From Cochliopodium minus (taxonomy: Eukaryota; Discosea; Himatismenida; Cochliopodiidae), in the NCBI GenBank assembly GCA_024220525.1, contig JAMYWO010000391.1:1-31874 (forward strand): 31,874 nucleotides of DNA, given 5' to 3'. The translations under genes and the position numbers were made by a program. Positions 1-10,389 of the stretch are shown in pieces (position 1 is the stretch's first letter; each line of letters begins with the position of its first letter). The notes under the pieces are model-generated. The model saw only the letters and a program-made list of their open reading frames with translations. It did no database searches and had not been told where the DNA came from.

Positions 1-72
1 ATATTTCGAGAAAAAGGGATCCAATATTGATATTTCAAGAGTGTTAAAATTTGGATCATTTGCAACAATAAG
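1..72. repeat. 72-bp terminal direct repeat, left copy
   Basis: Bases 1-72 are identical to 31803-31874. The repeat is the 3' part of Mpv17 exon 2 and ends exactly at the exon/intron boundary (donor GTAACT starts at 73). No inverted repeats or terminal motifs accompany it. It behaves like an assembly end overlap rather than a biological terminal repeat. Confidence 0.97.
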
Positions 73-686
73 GTAACTAAAAATATATCACAAAAAAAAA
101 TAACAATATATTTTTAACATACTTTATATAAACCTCAAAATCTCCATATCATAACATCTCATTCATAATAGAACCATCATTCTCCATCATTATTTCATCT
201 ATCTCGATAAATTGATTCCAGGAAACACATTCAAATCAAACATACTGAAGATATTGATTGATCAAGTGATAAAATCGCCTATCATCTTGACGTAAACAAA
301 TCAATTTTAATAAATAAAATTTAATTTTAAAAAAAAATAAATCATAGATTGTTTTTGTCGTTCACTTCATTGTGGGAAGGAAAAACAAACATGATTTCTA
401 GAAAACTTCAAAGTCTACCAACAATAATTATTGATGGGTTCAAGATATGGGGAACTGTAAGAAAAAAAATTTTTATTTTTAAAATAATAAAAGAAAATCT
501 GAAATAAAATACTGAAACAAAAAAATAATATCAAACAAAAATTTATTTTTAAAGGTTGCAGCAATAAACTTTTGGGTAATGCCTCCTAATTTGAGAGTTT
601 TGTTTGGAAGTCTCGTTGGATTTTTCTGGACGATCTACTTGAGTCTCAAAACCTCCTCCATGAACAAAAAACAAAACCAAAAATAA
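1..686 (+). CDS. Mpv17/PMP22 family membrane protein, 3' part (continues from 31874)
   Basis: Seen: exons 1-72, 172-291, 348-456 and 555-686 (TAA) join in frame through GT..AG introns at 73-171, 292-347 and 457-554. With the 5' exons at 31647-31697 and 31753-31874 (the last 72 bases of which equal 1-72) they give a 177-residue protein, the usual length of Mpv17 (about 176). Family signatures include an LDKLIPG block, then a conserved 'IDQ..KSPI' stretch, and near the C-terminus INFWVMPPNLRVLFGS followed by a tryptophan and YLS. Known: Mpv17/PMP22/Sym1 proteins are four-helix membrane proteins of the mitochondrial inner membrane or peroxisome. Inferred: organelle membrane location; which organelle cannot be told. 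The conserved GP-x-H-x-WY motif before the LDKL block is degenerate here (IRTIILHHYFIYLDKL). Its stop is only 76 bp from the convergent ALG2 stop. Confidence 0.88.
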
Positions 687-762
687 AATAAAGAAAATTT
701 TCCTAAGAATAATAAAAAAACTATTAAAATTGATAAAAAATTGTTTAAATAATAGAATAATT

Positions 763-3060
763 TTATTTTGGAGATAATTTAAGAAAATAATTGTTCAAGT
801 TTTGAGAAAAAGAATCAAAAGAAAAAAGTTGCTGAACTCTTTCTTTAGCAGAAACACCCAACTCTTTGGCGTGATTGTCATCTTCCAACAACTTGAGAAA
901 TGCTTCTGCAAATTCTTCGGGTTTAGGTGAACAGAGATAACCTGTCACTCCATTTTTAATAGATTCAAGAGGTCCTCCACTGTTACAAGCAATAACTGGC
1001 TTTTCTAAAAAAAAAAAAAATTATTCAAATAAAAAACAAATTTAAATGTAAAAATTATTTGAAAAAAAAATTTTTACATTTAAAAATTTAAAAAAAATAC
1101 CCATATTCATTGATTCGATAGGTACAATTCCAAAATGTTCATCGGAAGGAGTGTAGACAACAGAAACACATTTTTTCAATAGTTGTTTTTTAAGCTTGGA
1201 AGAGATGGAAAAGAGGAAAGTTACTTGATTCTCTATATTATTTTCCTTTACCACTTTTTTCAAGTTATTTGCTACCTGCAAAAAAATTTATAAAAAATAA
1301 ATAAATTTTAAAAAAAATAAAAAATTAAATAAAAAAATAAAAAAATAAAATAATAAATAATAAAAAAAAATAATAAATAATAAAAAATACAAAATAAAAA
1401 ATAAAAAAATAAAAAAATGAAAAAATTATTTTTTTATACTCTTTTGTTTTCTTCTACACGTTCATCATATCCACCAGCAATAACTAAATGATAAGAACTA
1501 AAAACTTTGGAACTAACTTTTGATTTGAGTAAAGCAAAAGCTTTGACGGCAAGCTCTATGTTTTTTTTTTCTTCGTAACGGTTGATGGAGAGTAGAAACT
1601 TTTTGTTAGGATCAAAGTTTTCAATGGATATTTCTTCCTCTTCTTCCTCTTCTTTGTTCTATTAAAAAAATAATTTTTACAAACGAATTTTTCTCATTTT
1701 TTTAAAATATTTAATTTTTAATTAATATTTTTTTTATTTTGAAAGATTTTTTTTATTTTTAAAATTTTTTTATGAAAATTTTTTTTTTTTTACTTTTTCA
1801 AAAGCGACACAAGGATACAAGACCAAAGGATCCTTCTTTATGGATTTGAAAGATTGCTTGAAAATTCCAGAAGTGAACTTACTGTTCACCAAAATGCAAT
1901 CAGCTTTTCCAGTAGTAAATTCCTCTGCCCAATCAATAGGTCTCCTATCAAAAAAATGACAAAAAAATTAGTTAATAAAAAAAATAAAAAAATTAGTTAA
2001 AAATAAAATTTTTAAATTTTTAAATATTAAATAGATCACCTATACAATTTCTTGATGAAAGATTTTCTTTGAGCCAACAATTTATCAGGAAAATGACAGT
2101 AAAAAAGAACTTTGGCTTTAAATTTCAACAAAGGGATGGTGAACGACACCTGATCGCAAAAAATGACATCAATCTTTGGTTCGAAGAGAAGCACCATTAA
2201 AGTGACCCATACCATTCTTAATATTGCAAACACTACATGGAGATATCCAAAAATGTGTCTTGGAAGCCAATCTCCGTACACCTTTACGTCCAAATCTTTT
2301 TTTATAGAAAGAAATCATTTTGAAAAAAGAAATAATTGAAAAATTATTTTTTAAAGTAAGAATTTTTTTTACAAACAAATTTAAAACAGTTTCAATATTT
2401 TTGGACAACTCTATTATCATTTTTTAAATGTTAACTTATTTTCCATTTTTTTTTTGTTAGAATTCTTTATGAAGATAAATTTATTTATTTTATTTTTAAA
2501 GATCAGTTTATACGTTAATATTTTTAATAATTGTTTCTCAATAATCTATTTAAAATAAATTAATTTAATTCGTGTTTTGTTTTTTTTATTACCAGTTTGC
2601 GTCTCGGGAAAACAATGTTTAGGATCACAATGTGATGTGTATACTCTTACATTATGTCCATTCTTTTTTGCTCCCATTGCAGCATCAACAACTGTTTTTG
2701 TTTTTTTTTGGTTTTAATCATACTAATTTCCATTTCTTAATTTTTCAAAAAAATATGTATTTACCCAATCTTTCTGCACCACCTTCAGTAATTGAAACAT
2801 TTATCAATATCAAAATAATTTTGTAATATGGAATATTTTAATTGTATTAAATTTTATCAGATCATGATATCTTTCATTAATTGAATATAGTTGTAAATAT
2901 TCCGAATATATAATTGGGCTGTTTCCAAATATCATCTTATATAAATTTGAGCAAAATTTTTTTTAGTCTTTGTACCTATTCCCAAATCTGGATGAACAAA
3001 TGCAATATTCAATTTGACATCCCTTTTATTATTTTTGTCTACCCTTTTCTTTTTATCCAT
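763..3060 (-). CDS. ALG2: ALG2, alpha-1,3/1,6-mannosyltransferase of N-glycan assembly
   Basis: Seen: eight exons on the minus strand, 3060-2976, 2782-2765, 2691-2593, 2295-2040, 1944-1794, 1658-1440, 1275-1101 and 1004-763 (TAA), all with GT..AG ends. They give 414 residues, matching the family length of about 415. Motifs in order are NIAFVHPDLGIGGAERL at the N-terminus, YTSHCDP, VKVYGDWLPR, VIFCDQVS, VLFYCHFPD, LVNSKFT, LSINRYEEKKN, IAGGYDER and the GT4 signature EHFGIVPIESM, then NSGGPLES. Known: ALG2 adds the second and third mannoses to the dolichol-linked oligosaccharide on the cytosolic face of the ER. No C-terminal membrane helix is visible. Exon 2 is an 18-nt microexon encoding GGAERL with flanking split codons. 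The gene diverges from RPF1 across a 136-bp spacer that probably holds both promoters. Confidence 0.96.
1285..1438. repeat. A/T low-complexity tract inside an ALG2 intron
   Basis: Almost pure (ATAAAAAA)-like sequence filling the intron at 1276-1439. Similar tracts occur in introns near 5757-5868, 19085-19282, 30060-30178 and 30462-30540. No coding or structural signal is seen in it. Confidence 0.85.
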
Positions 3061-3196
3061 TTTTTTTTTTGAAATATATCAACACAAATTAAAATAAAAA
3101 AAATCTCTTTTTGATATCTTTCATTTTTTGAGTCATTCATTACTTCATCTGAAATATATCTCCTTTAAAAAAAGATAGATAAAATTTTTGAACATA
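3061..3196. promoter_or_regulatory. Bidirectional spacer between ALG2 and RPF1
   Basis: Only 136 bp separate the two divergent start codons, so both core promoters must lie here or inside the 5' transcribed regions. The sequence is A/T-rich; I see no recognisable consensus element. Confidence 0.5.
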
Positions 3197-4795
3197 ATGA
3201 ATCATAAAAGAAGAAAATCAACAGGAGGAAACGGTGGAGGAAAGAATTACAAGGCCAGAAACAAATTGAAACAGATCTTGAAGGGCATAGACATAAATCT
3301 TGGAGATTTGCCGAAGATGAACAAGATCCCAAACAAGATAAAGAGATCGGAGGTATTCGCAAGAAGAAAAAGGGCAAAAAATCTAATCAAGTCACAAAAC
3401 AGAGAGAAGAGAAAAAGAGAGGAGAAATTATTGGGTGATAAAGCTCCGCCCAAGAAGATCCCAAAGACCATCGATGATATGAAGATCCCCAATGAAACCC
3501 TGGTTGAGAAGGATGATGTGGAGGTTGAAGAGGATGAAAAGAATGATGAATTTGGAGAATATTTCGATGAGGGAAAGTCCCCAAAGATCTTGATGACAAG
3601 TTCAAGAAGACCATCATGTGTAAAAAAAAAAAAATTTTGAATTAATTATCCTATCAAATTATAATGCAACCATTATATGTTGAAAATCAATTTTCTTGAG
3701 ATATTATACTAATCAAGTATTTTTCTCAAGATTTCTATCCTATTTCTCAAAATTTAATTTTTATAAAAATTTTTTGATATTTTTCTTGATTTTTCATTGA
3801 AACTCATAATCACTCCAAATCAACCAAAATGGAAGGATGAATTCACTCAATTTGATATATCATCCAATACAAACTATAAAGAATAATATTGCAAAAATAA
3901 TAATTAATGATTCGTGAACATTGATTTTATCCTTCAAATTTAATATACTTTAAAAATCATTGAGTCAATATCTATCAAACAAAATAGAAAAAAAAAAATA
4001 AAAAATTTCTTAAAACAAAAATTAATTTTTGATTTATATACTGTAGGAATTAGAAAAAAATATCATGGCACTCAAAAAAGTATTTCCTAGAAGCACATAT
4101 GTGAGAAGAAGAAACTATTACATCAAAGAAATCTGTGAGTACGCTTCTCAGAGGTCTTTCACTGATGTCATGGTTTGGAGAGAAGATGAAAAATTTCAAA
4201 TTTGGGAGTTGATTCTCATTCATCTTCCTTTTGGTCCAACCGCTACTTTTAGGTAAATAAAAATCAAATAAAAAAAATTGTAAATAAATAAATTAATAAA
4301 ATGTAAAAAATCAAATAATAATGTAAATTAAAAATTAAATGAAAATAAAACGTAATAAATAGAAAATAAAAATGAAAATAAAAATTGAAAAAATAATAAT
4401 TTTGATTTGATTTTAGAATAACACACTTTGTTCACCCTGATAAAATTGAAAACAAAGGAAAACCAACCAAACACAGACCAGAAATAATCCTCAACGGATT
4501 CACCTCCCGTCTCGGTCACACCATCGGACGTATGTTCGCCTCGCTTTTCCCTCACAACCCTCAGTTCCACGGAAGAGAAGTTGTGACGTTGCACAACCAA
4601 AGAGACTACATCTTCTTTAGATTTCATCGTTATGAATTTGAAAATGTTGATGAATGTAACTTGCAGGAGTTAGGACCTTCTTTTACTTTGAGACTTAGAT
4701 CTTTGCAGAAGGGAACTTTTGATACCAAGTTTGGAGAGTATGAGTACTTTTGGAAGACTGAACAGACTGTCAATAGAAAGAAGTTTTATTTATAA
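3197..4795 (+). CDS. RPF1: RPF1, Brix-domain ribosome production factor 1
   Basis: Seen: three exons, 3197-3619, 4047-4252 and 4417-4795 (TAA), give 335 residues. The basic N-terminus contains [29 protein letters not shown], then an acidic stretch before [15 protein letters not shown], all in RPF1 order. The Brix domain runs from about residue 130 to the end with [78 protein letters not shown] and a [10 protein letters not shown] tail. Known: RPF1 acts in pre-60S assembly and 27S pre-rRNA processing in the nucleolus. The ATG at 3197 is chosen; an upstream TTG in the same frame is not a plausible start. Intron 1 (3620-4046, 427 nt) is long and otherwise empty. The protein is slightly short between PSC (exon 1 end) and ELEKNIM (exon 2 start), where relatives have a few more residues. 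Confidence 0.95.
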
Positions 4796-4958
4796 AAAGA
4801 AAAAAAAAAAGTTTGTTTATTATTTTTATTATATTAAAAAAAAGTTTCAAAAGAAAAACAAAAAGGTTTTGATTTTAATTTAATTATTTTTTAATTTTTT
4901 ATAATATATTTTTCAAAACAATTTTTCATTTTTCCTCTTTCCCAAAAACACTCCCTTT

Positions 4959-7900
4959 TTAAGTAAAAGGAACGTACCAAGGAATAACAACATGGAAAAC
5001 CAAAAGATAAGCATTAGCAACAACCAAAGACAACAACATCACAGGAAATCCCATCTTGAAAAAAGTGTTAAAAGAAATTGGATGTCCTGCCTGTTCACTC
5101 AAACCAGCACAAACCACATTGGCAGAAGCGCCAATAAGTGTTCCATTACCTAAAATAAAATATTTCAAAATATTTTATTTTTAATTCAATTTTGTTATTC
5201 AGTTTGTTTTGTTATTTCGTTTTGTTTTATTATTCTGTTTATTTGATAAAATTTTTTACCTCCAAAACAGGTTCCAAAAGCAAGAGACCAAACAAGAGGT
5301 TGTAGAGGTAATCCGAGAGTGGTGTGAAGATTATAAATGATAGGAATCATGGCAGTGGTGAAAGGAATGTTATCAATGAATGCTGAAACAATTCCTGAAA
5401 CCCATAAAATCAAAACAACCGCAGCTGCAAGTCTACCTAAAAAATTAAATTAAAAAAAGTAAATATAAGAAAAATTAAATATAAGAAAATTAATAACAAA
5501 AATTATTAATTAAATTTTTATAATTAATTTTTAACGAATAAATTAAAAAAAAATTTACCATTTCCAGCAGGTACTCCTTCAATCAGATTAGCAGTTATAT
5601 CACCAATGAAAGAAATAAGTCCCAATTCTCCCAAACCTTCCATCAAGATGAAGAGAGCTGCAAAAAACATCAAAGTACCCCATTCTACCTTTTCTAAAAC
5701 TTCTTCAATATCGTGAACTCCTGAACTTATCATCATAACACTTTTTAAAAAATAAAAATTTTAAAAAATAAAATAAAAAAAATATAAAAATAAAAAAATA
5801 AAAAAATAAAAAAAATAAAAAAATAAAAAAATAAAAAAAATAAAAAAATAAAAAATAATAAATAAAATGGTTACATAGAACCAATAATCGCAATCCAAGC
5901 AAGATTCAAATGGATCTCAACCATACTGTGCAAGAAAAACAAAACAATCACACCTGTCAAAATGATGGAACAAGAGATGAACAACATTTTGTCTTTGATG
6001 ATGTACTTGCGTTCCAACTCGCCTATGTCCACCTCGGTTTTCACTTCTTTTGGTCCTTCTATTTTTTCTTGTTCCAATTTTTCTATGAATGATTGGAGTT
6101 TTGATGCAACTGTCAACTCTTCATCATTGTCTCCTATTCAGAAATTTATTTGTAAATAAATTAAAAATAAAATTAAAATTTTTTTTGTTGATATTTAATA
6201 AATTTAAAGTGAAATAACAAATAAAAAATCAAAATAATAAATCACAAATTTGAATGTTTAAAACAAATTAGAGTTTACCTTTGATCTTTGAAAGAGTTTT
6301 TCTCCAAATGTTGATTTCTTTTTCTAATGGTTGAACAGGTTCTCTTTTGACTCTAAAAACGAATCTCATGAAGACAAAACTTACAAAAATGGTGACAATC
6401 ACACCAGGTCCCATGTGAACCATGAAATTGAGAAAGTTTACTTGTCCTGATGAAGCAATTCTTCTGTCATTAACAATGATAATATTTGGAGGGTCTCCAA
6501 TGACAGTAGCAGTTCCTTTTTATAAAAAAAAAATAATAAATAATAATTCAAGAAAAAAAAAATTTTGATAACATAAAACTAAGATTAATTCCTAATTAAA
6601 CATAATGAAAAAGTTTTATAGATATACCTCCTATGTTACTGAAAATGACCTCTGCAATGAGAATACGAATAGGATCGATATCCAAAACAGAAGCAAGACG
6701 AATGGTGACAGGTGTCAAAAGCAAAATGGTGGTGACGTTATCAAGGAAAGCAGAAACAACAGCAGTGAACACACAAAGCAAAACAACTAAGTACCAAAGA
6801 TTTCCTTTACTTGCTTTGTACATCTTCACAGCCATAAACTCGAAAAAACCAGTAGAAGCGAAAATTCCAACCATCAACATCATTCCGAACAAAAGACCGC
6901 AAGTGTCAAAGTCAATATATGACAAAACTTCTTCGAATGCAGGTCTGTGATGTATGAATGAGTAGAAAGCAAGACTCACGAAGGATCCAAACATTGCTGC
7001 AATTGTTCTGTGCACCAACTCAAAGACGATGAGGATATACACTCCCACCAATATCACTGCTGCGATGATCACTTGAACTCTCACGATGCTTCCGAGTTCT
7101 TCTGGTACCACTGCTAACGCTACAGGAAGATCTACGTTGGTAGTTACTGTGTAATATTCAGCCTTAAAAATTAATATTATTTAAAAAAAGAGTTTTATTT
7201 TTAATTTGTGAAATAAATTTAAAAGTTTGAAATAAATTTAATGATTACATATTTGTTCACTTACCTTTTGCTCGTTTTTAATCATCCTTTTTGCTTCAAC
7301 TTCGAGATCTTTACTTGCTTCCAATACCCATGTTTCATTACCCAGAGTGATCGTTATTTGTGTCGGGTCGGGATAGTTGCTGTCTAACTTTTGTAGACGA
7401 ACAACAAACTGGACATATGCTGGTGATCCTTTGAAGTGATGTTCCTTAAAAAAAAAAGGTAAATAATTGATTAAAGAATTGATTAATAATTGATTTAATT
7501 TTATTTTTTTTATAACTTTATTGAGGAATTGACATTTCATTTTAGGTGTCTAGAAAATATAATCATTATAAGGGAGAATTTAAATTATATATTGGCTATT
7601 TTTGGTAAATCAAATTATATTATTTTTTTTATTTTTTTTACGTAAAAATGTGTTTGAGATGTAGCTATCATATGATATTCATCATAAGGAGTTTCCTCTT
7701 TGGATGCAAATAAATAACATGCAGCAATAAAGATACAAATGATAAGCACTATTTTCAATCTTTGAAAAGTGAAAATCGCTCTACATTTCTGCTTGGGTGT
7801 CATATGTCTGAATTCCAATAATACTTCATCATTTGCATCTTGATGATCTCCTTTGTGGTGATTGTTATGCAATAAGGTTGTTCTTTCATTGTTATCTCTT

Positions 7901-8079
7901 TCATCATCCATCATTATCAGACTGATATCGTTTCTATCATTATCAGATGTCAATTGATTGACTGCATTCTTTTTGGGAACTTTTTTGATTGCAATCTGCA
8001 AGTATGAAAAATGAAAATATATTAAATTCAGTTATATAGGTGATATGATTGATCTTACTGAATCTACTTCGCTCTCCAT
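4959..8079 (-). CDS. P-protein/OCA2-like anion transporter (ArsB/NhaD-type, IT superfamily)
   Basis: Seen: ten exons, 8079-8059, 7995-7642, 7549-7517, 7444-7265, 7162-6628, 6515-6279, 6133-5875, 5740-5559, 5436-5260 and 5149-4959 (TAA), give about 722 residues. The hydrophilic N-terminus carries an acidic dileucine motif, ERTTLL (residues 44-49), then one helix ([18 protein letters not shown]). The core shows the duplicated fold of the family: [20 protein letters not shown] with [18 protein letters not shown] in the first half, and [17 protein letters not shown] with [18 protein letters not shown] in the second. Known: human OCA2 sits in melanosome/lysosome membranes and affects luminal pH; acidic dileucines send it there. 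Inferred: endolysosomal location; substrate unknown. The 33-nt exon 7549-7517 is optional: exons 2 and 4 join in frame without it. The first exon encodes only seven residues. Confidence 0.92.
5757..5868. repeat. (TAAAAAA)n-like low-complexity tract in OCA2-like intron
   Basis: Imperfect short A-rich repeat interrupted by single T, filling the intron between the exons ending at 5875 and starting at 5740. It produces a spurious long Phe/Tyr-rich frame on the minus strand. Confidence 0.85.
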
Positions 8080-8421
8080 CCAATCAAAATTTTTCTATTT
8101 TTTTTTTTTTTATTTTTTCTTTTACTTTTTCCAATTAAACTTTTAAATTATTTTATCATAGGGAAGTGTGTAATTGAAGCAATTATGATCAAAATTAATT
8201 TCTAATATGATTCATGATAATCACAAATTATCAATAGATTCTACTCTCAATTTTTGCTGTGAGAGAAATTTCAAATGAAAATTTATAAAAATTAAAAAAA
8301 TGTTGGTCCTCCGAAAAAATAAATTATGATCTGATTACTTGGACAAATTGGTTTCAAATAATCAATTTTAATCTTTTCATTAAATTCACTATTTGAAAGA
8401 ATGGAAAGTTTGATTTGTATA
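8080..8421. other. Intergenic, nothing recognisable
   Basis: 342 bp between the start of the OCA2-like gene and the stop of the nucleotidyltransferase gene, both on the minus strand. It should hold the promoter of the former and the 3' end of the latter. I find no ORF, tRNA or repeat. Confidence 0.6.
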
Positions 8422-9966
8422 TTAATTGTAATTCTTGATTATATCATCCCATAGCCTTACTCTGATACTTTGTTCACCAAATACATTCGCCAAATCTTTA
8501 CGAAAAATATCTCTGTCAAAATCATTGTTGAGGGCCAAAATTTGATGGATATCATGTAAATTTTCTTTTTTCTTAAAATCAAACATCTTATTCATCACAA
8601 TCTTTTGAGCTGTTAAAAATTTCAAATCATCAATTTGGTAATAATCAAGATAATATGCTAAATATTTGAAACATATTTGAGATCCATCAACAAAAATAGA
8701 AAAATGAAAGTCATGTTTATCGATATCATTTGATATCAAACCATTTTCTTTGATAATATTTTTCAAAAGATCTGCCTTTTCGCCAAAAGGAATATCTGGT
8801 AGATTTAAATGAAACTCCAAATGCTTTGTAAATCTTGGTTGCACATAGATCATTGTGGCAAAATCACCTCCTACCACAACCGGAATACCATACTTTAAAA
8901 AAATTTGGCTAATATTTCTTGCGACAGAAACGGGATCATATTTTTCGATAAGATTTTTTTGAACATGATCATTCTTGATTTTTATTTTTGATGCAACAAT
9001 AGCTTTCCTTTGGATCTCTTCAAAATTATTTGAAAGTAAATCTTGGTACTCTTGTAGTCTTTCTTCTTTGGACATTATCTTATATCGTTCCAATTTGTAG
9101 TTAGGCACCAAATCACCTGACATTTCTCCACGTGAGTGTAGCTTCTTTACAATCAAATCCCATGATTTAACGTGAAAGCTGTCTTCCCCACAAAAATCTT
9201 TCAAATTTTCCCTCACAAATTCTGTTGGAAAATCACCTCCTGTAATTTTCAACACATTTTCAATATCAGAATAATCTTTCCAGTACCTTACACTCTCCTT
9301 GCTTGAAGAATAAGTCATCTTGAAAAAAACAATACATTCAGGAGGAGCAAGCTTGATCCCATCAACATCAACTGCTTCTCTGAAAAGTCGATCATAAACA
9401 GGTGTTCCTTTAGTATGAAATAGATCAATTGGAGTTCCATCAAGAATTATATAAGAAGAAGTTATGTATAAATCTTTCATTGAAAGTTTTTTTGAAACTT
9501 TACAACATATGAAACTCTTGAACTCCATTTCATTCTCTTCACATATTTTTATCAACAACTTCTTTTCTTCCTCTTTTGTCATCTCGGGCATTTGAATATT
9601 TATGTCCAAATCTTTTGTCATTCTTGGTTTCAAATATGCCAACAGTGAAAAAGAACCTCCAATGACAACAGGTATGTTATATTTTGAAAATATATATGTA
9701 ATTTTTCTGGCTATATGAGTTAGATCTTTTATGTTGTATTTGGTAGCAGTTGAAAAAGGTTTCATTTTAGTTGAACAAAAAATTTTTTTTGACAATTCTA
9801 TCCCCATTATCTTTCGATCTTTAATTCTTGTTAAATCTTTCAAATTGTTCCTCTCGTAAATATTAGATATTGAAGAAAATCCCAAAATAATCATATTCTT
9901 GTTTAAAAAAAATTTTGTTCTTGAATTTATTTTAAATATTTTCATCTCAATCTTTTTTTTTTCCAT
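8422..9966 (-). CDS. Tandem nucleotidyltransferase-fold protein (AbiEii-like), second copy degenerate
   Basis: Seen: one uninterrupted 514-codon frame, in an intron-rich neighbourhood. Two homologous halves start near residues 81 and 345: KYNIPVVIGGSFSLLAYLKP (95-114) against KYGIPVVVGGDFATMIYVQP (358-377). The first half has the nucleotidyltransferase signature: GGS at 103-105, DLD at 119-121 and a third acid at D181 in PIDLF. In the second half the aligned positions are H382, E384 and C432, so the metal site is gone. The helical tail is also duplicated (WKDYSDIENVLKI... against KENLHDIHQILAL...). Known: AbiEii-type bacterial nucleotidyltransferases modify RNA or protein targets; similar folds occur outside toxin pairs. 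Inferred: one active and one structural domain. The first 75 residues are basic and hydrophobic and might be a targeting extension, or translation may start at a later Met (54 or 68). Substrate unknown. Codon use is as AT-rich as its neighbours, so any transfer from bacteria is not recent. Confidence 0.72.
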   Translation of the reverse strand: MEKKKIEMKIFKINSRTKFFLNKNMIILGFSSISNIYERNNLKDLTRIKDRKIMGIELSKKIFCSTKMKPFSTATKYNIKDLTHIARKITYIFSKYNIPVVIGGSFSLLAYLKPRMTKDLDINIQMPEMTKEEEKKLLIKICEENEMEFKSFICCKVSKKLSMKDLYITSSYIILDGTPIDLFHTKGTPVYDRLFREAVDVDGIKLAPPECIVFFKMTYSSSKESVRYWKDYSDIENVLKITGGDFPTEFVRENLKDFCGEDSFHVKSWDLIVKKLHSRGEMSGDLVPNYKLERYKIMSKEERLQEYQDLLSNNFEEIQRKAIVASKIKIKNDHVQKNLIEKYDPVSVARNISQIFLKYGIPVVVGGDFATMIYVQPRFTKHLEFHLNLPDIPFGEKADLLKNIIKENGLISNDIDKHDFHFSIFVDGSQICFKYLAYYLDYYQIDDLKFLTAQKIVMNKMFDFKKKENLHDIHQILALNNDFDRDIFRKDLANVFGEQSIRVRLWDDIIKNYN

Positions 9967-10389
9967 TCTTATCTCAAAAAATCTTCGAGATATTCATTAA
10001 AATTTGAGTTGTTCTCAGAATGTTTTTAAAAATTATGATTGGTTAATCTAAAATAATCAACTATACTACTTTTAATTCAAAATTTTTAGTTTAGATTTCC
10101 TATTAAAAATCTCTTTGAAAGAAATTTTAAATTTAAAAAAATTGAAATTTTCATATAGTGAAATATAATAAAAAGTAAACAATTTTATTTATAAATATGT
10201 CCTAAATTTTTCAATGATTCGATAGATTTATATGATTGTTATGAGTTGCTTTTATTGTTTTCTGTTGAAATAAAATATAAAAAAATTAAAAAAAAAAATT
10301 TATACAATAAAATTTTATAAAGAAATATTTTATATACAGTATTTCTTTTCCCTTTATAAAATATATACTCAAACATAGACAAATAAAAA
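9967..10389. promoter_or_regulatory. Bidirectional spacer between nucleotidyltransferase and KDM4-like genes
   Basis: 423 bp between two divergent start codons, strongly A/T, with no ORF, RNA gene or repeat that I can support. Both promoters are expected here. An upstream non-coding exon of the demethylase cannot be excluded. Confidence 0.45.

Noticed and set aside
1-72. Terminal direct repeat as the end of a linear virus or phage genome
   Set aside because: Genes are intron-rich eukaryotic housekeeping genes, no viral structural or replication gene is present, and the repeat is part of a coding exon that reads across the join.
3188-3196. Upstream TTG start for RPF1
   Set aside because: Eukaryotic initiation at TTG is unlikely when an ATG follows three codons later in the same frame.
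5705-5902. Long Phe/Tyr-rich minus-strand frame
   Set aside because: It is the translation of the (TAAAAAA)n intron tract of the OCA2-like gene.
6605-6950. Plus-strand frames opposite the OCA2-like core exon
   Set aside because: They lie opposite a clearly conserved membrane-protein exon and have hydrophilic, unrecognisable products.
8422-9966. Toxin-antitoxin pair with the AbiEii-like gene as toxin
   Set aside because: No adjacent antitoxin-like gene is present, and the neighbours are eukaryotic multi-exon genes; only the fold resemblance remains.
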